Shown here piece after piece: positions 41,058 to 49,342 of a stretch of 64,000 nucleotides of DNA (position 1 is the stretch's first letter; each line of letters begins with the position of its first letter). The translations under genes were made by a program, and so were the position numbers. The notes beneath the pieces were generated by a model. The model had not been told where the DNA came from, did not search any database, and worked only from the letters and a program-made list of their open reading frames with translations. The stretch is taken from contig NZ_CAXUQL020000001.1 of assembly GCF_964253035.1 (NCBI RefSeq), positions 1,364,001 to 1,428,000 on the forward strand, written 5' to 3'. The DNA is from Pseudorhodoferax sp032153935 (lineage in GTDB: Bacteria > Pseudomonadota > Gammaproteobacteria > Burkholderiales > Burkholderiaceae_C).

Positions 41058-43964
41058 TCAGTACCCGCGCAGGTCGTCCACCGGCAGCAGCAGCTTCTTG
41101 CCCCCACGGATGCGCTGCAGCGTGCGCGCCACCACCTCGACATCGTTGTCGAAGCTGCCATGCGCCGGCGCCTGCGTGGCGATGGGCTTGCCGTCGGTGT
41201 CCACGGCCGTGGCGATGCGCTCGGCGTCCACCACCGTGGTGCGCTTGGCCAGGCCCGCCTGCGCCGCCGCGGCGCGCCAGGTGGCCAGCGCCTCGCCGGT
41301 GTCGGAGGTGCCGTCCCAGCCGCTGTAGCCGGTGTCGTGGATGCGGTCCATGCCCAGGATGGGCAGGCGCAGGTCGGTCTCCAGCGCGTTGGAGACGAAG
41401 TACAGCAGCGACTTGCGGTACACGGCCGCCACGTTGTCCTTGCGCTCCACGCGGTCGGACAGCACGTCGATGTGCAGGCGCTCCATCACGTGCGGGTTGC
41501 GTGCGTAGTGCGCGTTGGCGAAGGGCACGCTGCAGGCCGGCGCGTACAGGTGCGCCGAGGCCAGCCGGTCGTGCAGCCCGGCATCGCGGCCCTCGGCCTT
41601 GCGCCGTGCCAGCGCGGCGATCAGGTGGCCCAGCGCGATGGAGCCGGCCGAATGGCCCACCACGTGCAGTTCGAAGGCATCGCCCCAGGTGCCGGCCAGG
41701 CCCTGCAGCGCGTCCAGCAGCAGGTCGCCGCCGCGGCGCGGGGCGAAGGCGAGGTCCGCGTTCTCCTTCATTTCGCTCCAGATCGGCCGCGCCACGGGCC
41801 GGCCGACCGTCTTCTCGAGCAGCAGGTCGGTCTTCTCGCTGACCCACTCGCCGATGCCGGCCCCGGCGAGGCCGCGGTCCTTCTGGCGCCGGTCTTCGAG
41901 GATGTTGCCCAGCGTTTCGAACAGGCCCGTCTTCCAGACCAGGAACAGCGGGTAGCAGCCGTTGGCCACGAAGTAGCGGCCCATGGCGCTGGCGCGTTTG
42001 ATGGCCGCGCCCTCGTCGTTGAGGCCGCCGTGCACGTACAGCACCAGGCGCTTGGTCTTGTCCTTCTGCGCGCGGAACCACTCGTCGGGCAGCGTGGTGC
42101 ACTGGTGCTGCAGCTTGCGCGGCTGCTCGTCCTGCGTGAGGTAGCGGCTCACGCGGCCGTCGTTGCCCAGCACCACGCTGTGCTGGTAAGCGAGGCCCTG
42201 GTCCCACCACTTGGTGCGGTCGGTGCCCGCCAGCGCGCCGGCCTGGCCGTGCGAGACCGCGAGCCGGCCGGCCACCACGCCGGGCACGCCCAGCGCGACG
42301 ACCCAGGCGTCCATGCCGTTGGCCAGCCAGTCCAGGTAGCTGATCACGCCGAAACCGCCCGCGCCCCAGTTGTCGCCCCAGGAGTTCTGCACGATGAAGC
42401 CGACGGAATTGAAACCGACCAGCGCGAAGGCGTGGCCGCCGTCCTGCGAGGGCCGGCCGTCGAACGGGATCTCGGGCAGGTCGGCATGGTCCTGCGGCAC
42501 CTGCTTGCGCGTGCGCACCTGGTTCCAGCCATCGTGCGTGAAGCCGGAGACGAAGATGGCCCAGTGCTGGTGGATGGCGGCCTGCATGTCGGTGATCGAC
42601 TTGGTGTCGATGCGGTAGTACACGCCCAGCGTGTTGTGCACCGCCCGGTCGGCGAAGCCGTAGCGCGCGGGGTTGGCCTTGTCGGGCGCATAGGGCCAGT
42701 CGCTTTCCAGGCACACGCCGTTGTTGAACCAGCCCTTGAGCGCGCCGCGGCAGCTGGAGCCGTCGTAGTTCTCGCCCTCGTACTCGTCGTGCCGGCGCGC
42801 CAGCGTGTAGAGCATGCGCGGGCTGACCGACTCCATCTGCACCGGGTTGCCAGCCTTGATCCAGCGCAGGTAGTTGACCACGCAGGCCAGGCCGAAGCCG
42901 GTGCAGGCGCCTTCCTGGCCCTGGTCCAGGATCAGGCCGGCGCCCGTGTAGCCGGGCAGGAAACGGCTGATGTCCTGCGGCGTAGGCACCTGGTCGGGCA
43001 GCGTGATGGCAGCGGGCTGGAACTGGCGGTCGCGCAGGTCGGCCGCGTCCTTGCGGGTGTGCAGGTTGCGCGGCTTCTTCGGAGCAGGCTTGACCGCGGC
43101 CAGCGCCGCGGACTTGGCGCCGGCGCGCCTGCCGGCGGCCGCGCGGGGCGGGGCCGGCGGCCAGACCGCGGCTGCGCGTTGGAACACATCGGAGAAGCTC
43201 TCCAGGCCATGCGATCCGCCGTTGACCAGGCGCCGCGCCGCGCGCAGGTCGCCGGCCACCACGGCGGCGCGGAACTTGGTGGCCTTGTCGGCCAGGAATT
43301 GCGCGAGGATGACGGCCGCCACTTCGGGTGCGTTGGCGCGGTCGGGGAAGGACACGAGGTCGATGCCGATGCGCTTGCCATAGGTGGCGTAGTTGGCCTT
43401 GCCGGTCAATTGCACGAATCCGCGGCCACGGTAACTCGCCCCATCGCCTGCCTTGCCGTTGCCGATGTCCTTGCGCATGTCGTAGAGCGAGAACGGTGCG
43501 CCGCCGGGTGGGGTGTTGTACTTGGAGGGCAGCTCGGCGATGGGCACGAAGCCCTCGGTCTCGGCCCGGATGGTGCCGAGCGCACCGATGACCATGGCGG
43601 TGTCGGTGAGCTCCGCGGCGCCCAGGGCCGCCTCGACATAGGGCAGGTAGCGCGCGATGTTGGCCGGCCGCGTGGCCGGGAACAGCCGGCACACGTCGCC
43701 CACGTTGAGCGGCGGCTGCAGCGGCACGGGTTGCGCCAGCTCCAGCAGCACCTGGCAGCGCGGCCCGACGATGCCGTCGGCGATCAGGCCCACGCCGGAT
43801 TGCCAGCGCCGGATGGCGGCGTCGAAGTCGTCGTCGATGGGGCTGCCGGGCGGCGCCGACAGCGAGGGGAAGGCCTTGGCGTCGGCCGCCAGCAGGGTGG
43901 ACAAGGTGGCGCGCAACAGGTCGACGTCGGAACCCGCGTCGCCCTTGGTCAGAAGATGCTTCAT
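41058..43964 (-). CDS. Four-domain protein: PG-binding, GH19-like, papain-like protease, alpha/beta hydrolase
   Basis: 968 residues without a signal peptide or membrane helix. Domains: peptidoglycan-binding repeat (about 5-75, 'AIRRWQSGVGLIADGIVGPR'); a GH19 chitinase/endolysin-like domain (about 95-265) with Glu135 in 'IRAETEGF' and 'YRGRGFVQLTGKANY'; an Ala/Pro/Lys-rich linker; a papain-like C1 protease (about 330-555) with Gln348 and Cys354 in 'DQGQEGACTGF', His511 in 'GGHAFALVGF' and Asn527 in 'VQNSWGDNWG'; and an alpha/beta hydrolase (about 600-850) with 'LYVHGGLN' and Ser772 in 'VVGHSAGS'. All key residues appear intact. Such a fusion suggests a cell-wall-crossing effector or toxin; this role is inferred. 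Confidence 0.85.
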   Translation of the reverse strand: MKHLLTKGDAGSDVDLLRATLSTLLAADAKAFPSLSAPPGSPIDDDFDAAIRRWQSGVGLIADGIVGPRCQVLLELAQPVPLQPPLNVGDVCRLFPATRPANIARYLPYVEAALGAAELTDTAMVIGALGTIRAETEGFVPIAELPSKYNTPPGGAPFSLYDMRKDIGNGKAGDGASYRGRGFVQLTGKANYATYGKRIGIDLVSFPDRANAPEVAAVILAQFLADKATKFRAAVVAGDLRAARRLVNGGSHGLESFSDVFQRAAAVWPPAPPRAAAGRRAGAKSAALAAVKPAPKKPRNLHTRKDAADLRDRQFQPAAITLPDQVPTPQDISRFLPGYTGAGLILDQGQEGACTGFGLACVVNYLRWIKAGNPVQMESVSPRMLYTLARRHDEYEGENYDGSSCRGALKGWFNNGVCLESDWPYAPDKANPARYGFADRAVHNTLGVYYRIDTKSITDMQAAIHQHWAIFVSGFTHDGWNQVRTRKQVPQDHADLPEIPFDGRPSQDGGHAFALVGFNSVGFIVQNSWGDNWGAGGFGVISYLDWLANGMDAWVVALGVPGVVAGRLAVSHGQAGALAGTDRTKWWDQGLAYQHSVVLGNDGRVSRYLTQDEQPRKLQHQCTTLPDEWFRAQKDKTKRLVLYVHGGLNDEGAAIKRASAMGRYFVANGCYPLFLVWKTGLFETLGNILEDRRQKDRGLAGAGIGEWVSEKTDLLLEKTVGRPVARPIWSEMKENADLAFAPRRGGDLLLDALQGLAGTWGDAFELHVVGHSAGSIALGHLIAALARRKAEGRDAGLHDRLASAHLYAPACSVPFANAHYARNPHVMERLHIDVLSDRVERKDNVAAVYRKSLLYFVSNALETDLRLPILGMDRIHDTGYSGWDGTSDTGEALATWRAAAAQAGLAKRTTVVDAERIATAVDTDGKPIATQAPAHGSFDNDVEVVARTLQRIRGGKKLLLPVDDLRGY

Positions 43965-44060
43965 GGTTTGCCTCGCTCCGGTGGTGGATCGCGGCGCCTA
44001 TCATGGCGCCCTTGTCCCACTCCTGCGCGTGCCTTGAGTCACTGCGCATTGGCCAAAGTG

Positions 44061-44450
44061 ATGAGCAAGCGCATCCGCATCGGTTCCGGCTCCACCTTCG
44101 AGGAGCAGATGGCCTACTCGCGCGCCGTGGTCGACGGCGAATGGGTTTTCGTCTCCGGCACCACCGGCTTCGACTACGCCGCGATGACCATCGTGGACGA
44201 CATCGTGGCGCAGACCGACCAGTGCTTTCGCAACATCGCCGCCGCGCTGGCCCAGGCCGGCAGCAGCCTCGCGGACGTGGTGCGCGTGACCTACGTGCTG
44301 CCCGAAGCCAGCCTGTTCCCGCAGTGCTGGCCGGTGATGCGCCAGTACCTGGGCGAGGTCAAGCCCGCGGCCATGATGATCAGCGCCGGGCTGGCCGATC
44401 CGCGCATGAAGATCGAGATCGAGGTGACGGCGCGCAAGCCGCGTGCGTGA
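44061..44450 (+). CDS. RidA family protein
   Basis: 129 residues of the RidA/YjgF/UK114 family: 'YSRAVVDGEWVFVSGTTGFD', 'QTDQCFRNIAAALAQAGSSL', 'VVRVTYVLPEA' and the end 'LADPRMKIEIEVTARKP'. RidA proteins are trimeric enamine/imine deaminases. The Arg usual for the active site ('R' in 'IEVEA.A..') is replaced by the 'EIEVTARK' end, so it belongs to a divergent subgroup. ATG 44061 is used. It is divergent from the 968-residue gene and convergent with the Lrp gene. Confidence 0.88.
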   Translation: MSKRIRIGSGSTFEEQMAYSRAVVDGEWVFVSGTTGFDYAAMTIVDDIVAQTDQCFRNIAAALAQAGSSLADVVRVTYVLPEASLFPQCWPVMRQYLGEVKPAAMMISAGLADPRMKIEIEVTARKPRA

Positions 44451-44462
44451 TGGGCCGGCTGA

Positions 44463-44939
44463 TCAGGCGTAGTCCAGCGGCAGCGCCGTCGTGAACTTGA
44501 TCTGCTCCATCGCGAAGCTGGAGCTCACGTCGGACAGCTCCACCTCGCGGATCAGCCGCTGGTAGACCGCGTCGTAGCCCTTGATGTCGGGCACCACCAC
44601 GCGCAGCAGGTAGTCGGTCTCGCCGCTCATGCGGTAGAACTCCACGATCTCCGGAATGGCCGCCACCACCGCGGTGAAGCGCTGCGCCCATTTCTCGTTG
44701 TGCTGGTTGGTGCGCACCGAGACGAACACCGTCACGCCCACGTTGAGCTTGGCCGGGTTCAGCAAGGTCACGCGCTGTTGGATGTAGCCCTCGCGTTCGA
44801 GCCGCTGGATGCGGCGCCAGCACGGCGTGGCCGACAGGTGCACCAGCGCACTGATCTCCTGCAGCGAGGCCGTGGCGTTGGTCTGCAGCGCAGCGAGGAT
44901 GGCCTTGTCGATCTTGTCCAGGGGCGGGCGTGCTTCCAT
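44463..44939 (-). CDS. Lrp/AsnC family transcriptional regulator
   Basis: 158 residues: DNA-binding helix-turn-helix at the N-terminus ('TASLQEISALVHLSATPCWR', 'RIQRLEREGYI') and the RAM ligand-binding domain after it ('FYRMSGETDYLLRVVVPDIK'). ATG 44939 gives the family length; a longer frame reaches 45053 but runs through the intergenic operator. It is divergent from the cysteine desulfurase gene and may sense an amino acid such as cysteine. Confidence 0.9.
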   Translation of the reverse strand: MEARPPLDKIDKAILAALQTNATASLQEISALVHLSATPCWRRIQRLEREGYIQQRVTLLNPAKLNVGVTVFVSVRTNQHNEKWAQRFTAVVAAIPEIVEFYRMSGETDYLLRVVVPDIKGYDAVYQRLIREVELSDVSSSFAMEQIKFTTALPLDYA

Positions 44940-45005
44940 AGGTAAAAATTTCTTGGGTTCGCGCAAACGTGGGAATGAATTTCCAATGGCTCGGCCAAGG
45001 GTCCT

Positions 45006-45041
45006 GGATTTTGAATCCATGTTGCAGCACTTGGGCTGCAA
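45006..45041. promoter_or_regulatory. Candidate Lrp/AsnC operators between divergent genes
   Basis: The 112-base gap is strikingly AT-rich. It holds GGATT-TTG-AATCC (45006-45018) and a perfect 7-base-arm inverted repeat, TTGCAGC-N6-GCTGCAA (45022-45041), which ends 10 bases before the cysteine desulfurase ATG. Their centres lie about 19-20 bases apart, near two helical turns, as expected for an Lrp-type oligomer. Confidence 0.6.
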
Positions 45042-45051
45042 AATTTTGGCC

Positions 45052-46554
45052 ATGGAAATCTACCTCGACGCCAACGCCACCACGCCCGTGCTCCCGCAGG
45101 CCCGCGCGGCCGCGCTGTCCACCATGGCCGAGTCGTTCGGCAACCCCAGCAGCACCCATGGCGCCGGCCTGAAGGCGCGTGCGCTGCTCGACGGCGTGCG
45201 CACCAGTGCGCGCCGCGTGCTCGGCGTGCCGGGCGGCCGGCTGCTGTTCACGAGTGGCGCCACCGAAGGCATCCAGACCGCCGTGCTGTCGGCCCTGCTG
45301 GCGCTGCGCCAGCAGCGCGAGGGCGGCCAGGCGGTGCCGCCGCTGCTGCTGTACGGCGCGACCGAGCACAAGGCCGTGCCCGAGGCGATCCGGCACTGGA
45401 ATGCCGTGCTGGGCCTGCACCTGCGCGTGCAACCGATCCCGGTGGGCCTGGACGGCCGGCACGACCTGGCCTGGCTGCGCGGCCACGCCGCCCAGGCCGG
45501 CCTGGTCTGCACCATGGCCGCCAACAACGAGACCGGTGCCATCAGCGACCTGGACGGCATCGCCGAAGCGCTGGCCGCCAGCCCGGCCCTGTGGCTGGTG
45601 GACGGCGTGCAGGCCCTGGGCAAGCTGGACCTGCGCCTGCAGGCGCGCCGCATCGACTACGCGCCGTTCTCGGGCCACAAGCTCTACGCCCCCAAGGGCA
45701 TCGGCCTGCTCTACGTGCGCGACGGGGTGCCGTTCACGCCGCTGCAGGCCGGCGGCGGCCAGGAGAGCGGCCAGCGGGCCGGTACCGAGAACATGGCCGG
45801 CATCGCCGCGCTGGGCGCGGTACTGCAGGCGCTGGAGACGGGCGGCGTGTTCGCCGACCACGCCACGCTGCAGGCGCACCGCGCCCAGCTGGCCGCTGCG
45901 CTGTGCGAGGCCTTCCCGGGCCTGGTGTTCAACGCACCGTTCGCCACCAGCCTGCCGACCACGCTCAATGTCGCGGTGCCAGGCGTGGCCGCGCAGGACC
46001 TGATTGCGCTGTTCGACGCCGCTGGCGTGCGCGTGAGCGGCGGCTCGGCCTGCGGCGCGGAGCGTGCCGAGCCCAGCTACGTGCTGCAGGCCATGGGGCT
46101 GCCGGACTGGCAGACGGCGTCGGCCGTGCGCCTGTCCTTTGGTGCCGCGGACGGCGCGGACTTCGTCGCCGAAGCCTGCGCCCGCCTGCGCGCCTGCGGC
46201 GAGGCGCTGCGTGCAGGCGCCGTGCTGGACGAGGCCGCGCGTGCCGCACTCGAGATGGACGCGCCGGCCGTGCGCGCGGCGCTGCAGGCGGCCACGCGGC
46301 CGCTGGTGGTGGACGTGCGCGAAGCCGGCGAGCAGGCCCTGCAGCCCGCCGTCGGCCTGGCTGGCGAGCAGGTGCCGTTGTCGGCGCTGGCCGAGGCGCT
46401 GCCGCGCTGGTGCGCGCTGCCGGCCGCGACGCCCGTGATCTTCGTCTGCCGCAGTGGCCGGCGCAGCGCCCAGGCCGCGGCCGCGCTGCGCGGTCAGGGC
46501 CATGCCAACACCTGGAGCCTGGCCGGCGGCCTGGCGCAGTGGACGGCGGCCTGA
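45052..46554 (+). CDS. Cysteine desulfurase fused to a rhodanese domain
   Basis: 500 residues. The N-terminal 380 residues are a NifS/IscS-like class V aminotransferase: Lys210 in 'FSGHKLYAPKG' binds PLP, and Cys334 in 'SGGSACGAE' is the sulfur-accepting residue. Residues about 400-500 are a rhodanese domain, with Cys466 in 'VIFVCRSGRRSAQAAAAL'. The enzyme would take sulfur from cysteine and could pass it internally to the rhodanese cysteine. The ATG at 45052 is correct for the family ('MEIYLDANATTPVLP'). It is divergent from Lrp/AsnC. Confidence 0.88.
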   Translation: MEIYLDANATTPVLPQARAAALSTMAESFGNPSSTHGAGLKARALLDGVRTSARRVLGVPGGRLLFTSGATEGIQTAVLSALLALRQQREGGQAVPPLLLYGATEHKAVPEAIRHWNAVLGLHLRVQPIPVGLDGRHDLAWLRGHAAQAGLVCTMAANNETGAISDLDGIAEALAASPALWLVDGVQALGKLDLRLQARRIDYAPFSGHKLYAPKGIGLLYVRDGVPFTPLQAGGGQESGQRAGTENMAGIAALGAVLQALETGGVFADHATLQAHRAQLAAALCEAFPGLVFNAPFATSLPTTLNVAVPGVAAQDLIALFDAAGVRVSGGSACGAERAEPSYVLQAMGLPDWQTASAVRLSFGAADGADFVAEACARLRACGEALRAGAVLDEAARAALEMDAPAVRAALQAATRPLVVDVREAGEQALQPAVGLAGEQVPLSALAEALPRWCALPAATPVIFVCRSGRRSAQAAAALRGQGHANTWSLAGGLAQWTAA

Positions 46555-46818
46555 AGCCCTGCGTGCGCACGCCGCCATGCACCGCGATGGCCCCTGGCCC
46601 CGCCGGGTTGCAGGCCATGGCCATCGGGCGCCGGCCGCTGCGCGTGGAAAATCCTTTCCCCCTGGCGCGCACGCACCGCATGGGTTGGGAAAAATTCTGC
46701 TGAGATCTGCCGATCAGTGAAAGAAGAAACCAACATCATGCAAATCAACAGACATGGCTTGCTCCATGGCATGGCGATTGCGTCAATCTGGTTTTTTCAA
46801 TCCAACCGAGGAATCTTC

Positions 46819-47820
46819 ATGCTGGACCTGTTCAAGAACGCGCGCCGCGCCGCCCCCGTCCTGGCCGCCTGCCTGGCGCTGGCCGCCGCCGGCGCCCAGG
46901 CCGAGACCAACTGGCCGACCAAGCCCGTCACGCTGATCATGGGTTTCCCGGCCGGCTCGGGCGTGGACGTGGTCGCGCGGGCCATCCAGGACCCACTGTC
47001 CAAGTCGCTCGGCCAGCCGGTCATCATCGACTACAAGTCCGGCGCGGCCGGCAACATCGCCTCCGAGTACGTGGCGCGCGCCAAGAACGACGGCTACACG
47101 CTGTCCTTCGGCACGGCCGCCACGCACGGCAGCAATGCCGCGCTGTACAAGAAGCTGCCCTTCGACGTGGAGGCCGACTTCGTGCCCGTGGCGCCCGTGC
47201 TCGACGTCTCCAACGTGCTGACCGTCAACCCCAGCGTGATGCCGGCCAAGACGCTCAAGGAGTTCGTCGACCTGGTCAAGGCCAACCCGGGCAAGTACAA
47301 CTACGCCTCCACCGGCAACGGCGCCGGCACCCACATGGCCTTCGCCGAACTCAATTCGCGCCTGGGCCTGGAGATGGTGCACGTGCCCTACAAGGGCGGC
47401 CCCGAGGCGCTGACGGCGGTGGTGCGCGGCGAGACCTGCTGCATCATGAACCAGGTGCAGACCGTGCTGCCGCAGTACAAGGCCGGCACCGTGCGGCTGC
47501 TGGCCATCACCACGGCCAAGCCCGTGGCGGCCGTGGCCGAGGTGCCCACCATCGCCGCCAGCGGTCTGCCGGGAACCAAGGGTTTCGACAGCTCGATCTG
47601 GTTCGGCGTGTTCGCGCCCAAGGGCACGGACCCGGCCATCGTCGACAAGCTCAACGCCGCCATCACGGCGGCCGTGCAGCAGCCCGAGGTGCGTGCGCGC
47701 TTCGAGAGCCAGGGCAACAGCCTGCGCATCGAGACGCCCGCGCAATTCAAGCAGACCGTGCACGACAACCGCGCCAAGTGGGCCGAGGTCGTGAAGGCCG
47801 CCAACATCGAACTGAACTGA
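46819..47820 (+). CDS. Bug/TctC-type tripartite transporter substrate-binding protein
   Basis: 333 residues with a signal peptide ending 'GAQAETNWP'. The Bug signature 'KPVTLIMGFPAGSGVDVVAR' and 'YKSGAAGNIASEYVARAKND' are present. Two Cys residues side by side in 'GETCCIMNQV' are unusual. ATG 46819 gives a normal signal peptide; the frame stays open to 46717, so an upstream start is not excluded. It precedes, by 17 bases, the flavoprotein-AhpD-lipoyl operon and probably supplies its substrate. Confidence 0.88.
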   Translation: MLDLFKNARRAAPVLAACLALAAAGAQAETNWPTKPVTLIMGFPAGSGVDVVARAIQDPLSKSLGQPVIIDYKSGAAGNIASEYVARAKNDGYTLSFGTAATHGSNAALYKKLPFDVEADFVPVAPVLDVSNVLTVNPSVMPAKTLKEFVDLVKANPGKYNYASTGNGAGTHMAFAELNSRLGLEMVHVPYKGGPEALTAVVRGETCCIMNQVQTVLPQYKAGTVRLLAITTAKPVAAVAEVPTIAASGLPGTKGFDSSIWFGVFAPKGTDPAIVDKLNAAITAAVQQPEVRARFESQGNSLRIETPAQFKQTVHDNRAKWAEVVKAANIELN

Positions 47821-47837
47821 TCCACCAAGCACCGCCC

Positions 47838-49307
47838 ATGTCCATCCAAGCACCGACCACCCTCGATCCGAACGCCGGCCTGGCCGCGCTGGAGCAGCGC
47901 CTTGCCGAGGACCTGCTGTTCCTGGGCCTGCCGCCCAAGGGCTGGGTGCCGCCGCGTACCGCAGACGGGCAGCCGGTGCTGGACGTGGTCGTCATCGGCG
48001 GCGGCCAGGCCGGGCTGGCCGCGGCCATCGGCCTGGCGCACCAGGGCATCGCGGCCGTGGTGCTGGACCGGGCCGAAGCGGGCTTCGAAGGCCCCTGGGC
48101 GACGACGGCGCGCATGGAGACGCTGCGCTCGCCCAAGGAGCTCGTGGGTCCGGCCATGGGCCTGCCGGCGCTGACCTTCCGCGCCTGGTTCGTGGCGCAG
48201 TTCGGAACAAAGGACTGGGAGGCGCTGGACAAGATCCCGCGCCTGCAGTGGATGGACTACCTGCGCTGGGTGCGCCGCGTGATGGGCGTGGACGTGCGCA
48301 ACGGCACGGCCGTGACCGACATCGCGCCGCGCGCCGATGGCCTGGTGCGCCTGGCGCTGCGCACGGCCGCTGGCGAGGGCAGCCTGCTGGCGCGCCGCGT
48401 GGTCGTGGCCACCGGCCGCGACGGCCTGGGTGGTCCGGCGCTGCCGGCCTTCCTGCAGGGCCTGCCGCGCACGCTGTGGGCGCATTCGTCCGACCCCAAC
48501 GACTACGCGGCGCTGCGCGGCAAGCGCGTGGCCGTGGTCGGCGCCGGCTCTTCGGCCATGGACAGCGCGGCCACCGCGCTGGAGATGGGCGCCGCCAGCG
48601 TGGACCTGTTGATCCGCCGTACCGACCTGCCGCGCGTGAACAAGAGCAAGGGCTCCATCGTGGCCGGCCTCACGCACGGCCACCACGACCTGCCCGACGC
48701 CGACAAGTGGCGACTGCGCCAGTACATCAACGCCACCCAGGTGCCGCCGCCGCGCGGCAGCACGCTGCGCGTCTCGCGCAACCCCAACGTGCGCTTCCTG
48801 CTGGGCTGTCCGGTGCAGACCGTGCAGGCGCAGGGCGACGGCCTGGTCGTGCGCACGCCCAAGGGCGAGCTGGCCTATGACTTCCTGATCGTCTCCACGG
48901 GCTTTCTGATCGACTGGGGCCGCCGGCCCGAGTTCGCGCACATCGCGCCGCACATCCGCATCTGGTCCGAGCGCTACCAGCCCCCGGCCGCGCTGCACGA
49001 CCAGGAACTGGCCGATTCGCCCGTGCTGGGCCCGGCCTTCGAGTTCCAGGAGAAGGCGCCCGGCAACTGCCCCGGCCTCGCGCACGTGCACTGCTTCTGC
49101 TACCCGGCCACGCTGTCGCACGGCGCGCTGGCCGGCGACATCCCCAACATCAGCGACGGCGCACGCAGGCTGGCGGCCGGCATCGCGAGCCACTTGTACC
49201 GCGAAGACTTCGAACACCACTTCTCCAACCTGCAGGCCTACGCCGAGCCCGAACTGCTGGGCGACGAGTGGGTGCCTGCCGAACTGCCGGCCGCCGTGCC
49301 GGTGTGA
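47838..49307 (+). CDS. FAD-dependent oxidoreductase, FMO-like
   Basis: 489 residues. The first dinucleotide motif is 'VVVIGGGQAGLAAAIGLAHQ' (about residue 51), binding FAD. A second is 'GKRVAVVGAGSSAMDSAATA', which follows 'LWAHSSDPNDYAALR', the order seen in flavin monooxygenases where NADPH binds. No CxxxxC or CxxC redox-active pair is present, so it is not a classic disulfide reductase. It lies between the Bug protein and the AhpD-like fusion on one strand; likely an oxidase, monooxygenase or reductase for the operon's substrate. Confidence 0.8.
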   Translation: MSIQAPTTLDPNAGLAALEQRLAEDLLFLGLPPKGWVPPRTADGQPVLDVVVIGGGQAGLAAAIGLAHQGIAAVVLDRAEAGFEGPWATTARMETLRSPKELVGPAMGLPALTFRAWFVAQFGTKDWEALDKIPRLQWMDYLRWVRRVMGVDVRNGTAVTDIAPRADGLVRLALRTAAGEGSLLARRVVVATGRDGLGGPALPAFLQGLPRTLWAHSSDPNDYAALRGKRVAVVGAGSSAMDSAATALEMGAASVDLLIRRTDLPRVNKSKGSIVAGLTHGHHDLPDADKWRLRQYINATQVPPPRGSTLRVSRNPNVRFLLGCPVQTVQAQGDGLVVRTPKGELAYDFLIVSTGFLIDWGRRPEFAHIAPHIRIWSERYQPPAALHDQELADSPVLGPAFEFQEKAPGNCPGLAHVHCFCYPATLSHGALAGDIPNISDGARRLAAGIASHLYREDFEHHFSNLQAYAEPELLGDEWVPAELPAAVPV

Positions 49308-49342
49308 CCTTTCCGCCCCCCCCTCAGAAAGACAAGACCGAC

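Noticed and set aside
44058..44060. GTG start of RidA just before the ATG
   Set aside because: The ATG at 44061 gives the usual N-terminus and needs no extra residue.
40407..44450. 1347-residue plus-strand open frame
   Set aside because: Only the last 130 codons (RidA) are real; the rest is antisense to CreB and the four-domain protein and has shadow composition.
46717..46818. Upstream start of the Bug protein
   Set aside because: The extra residues would precede a normal signal peptide and have no family support, though the frame is open.
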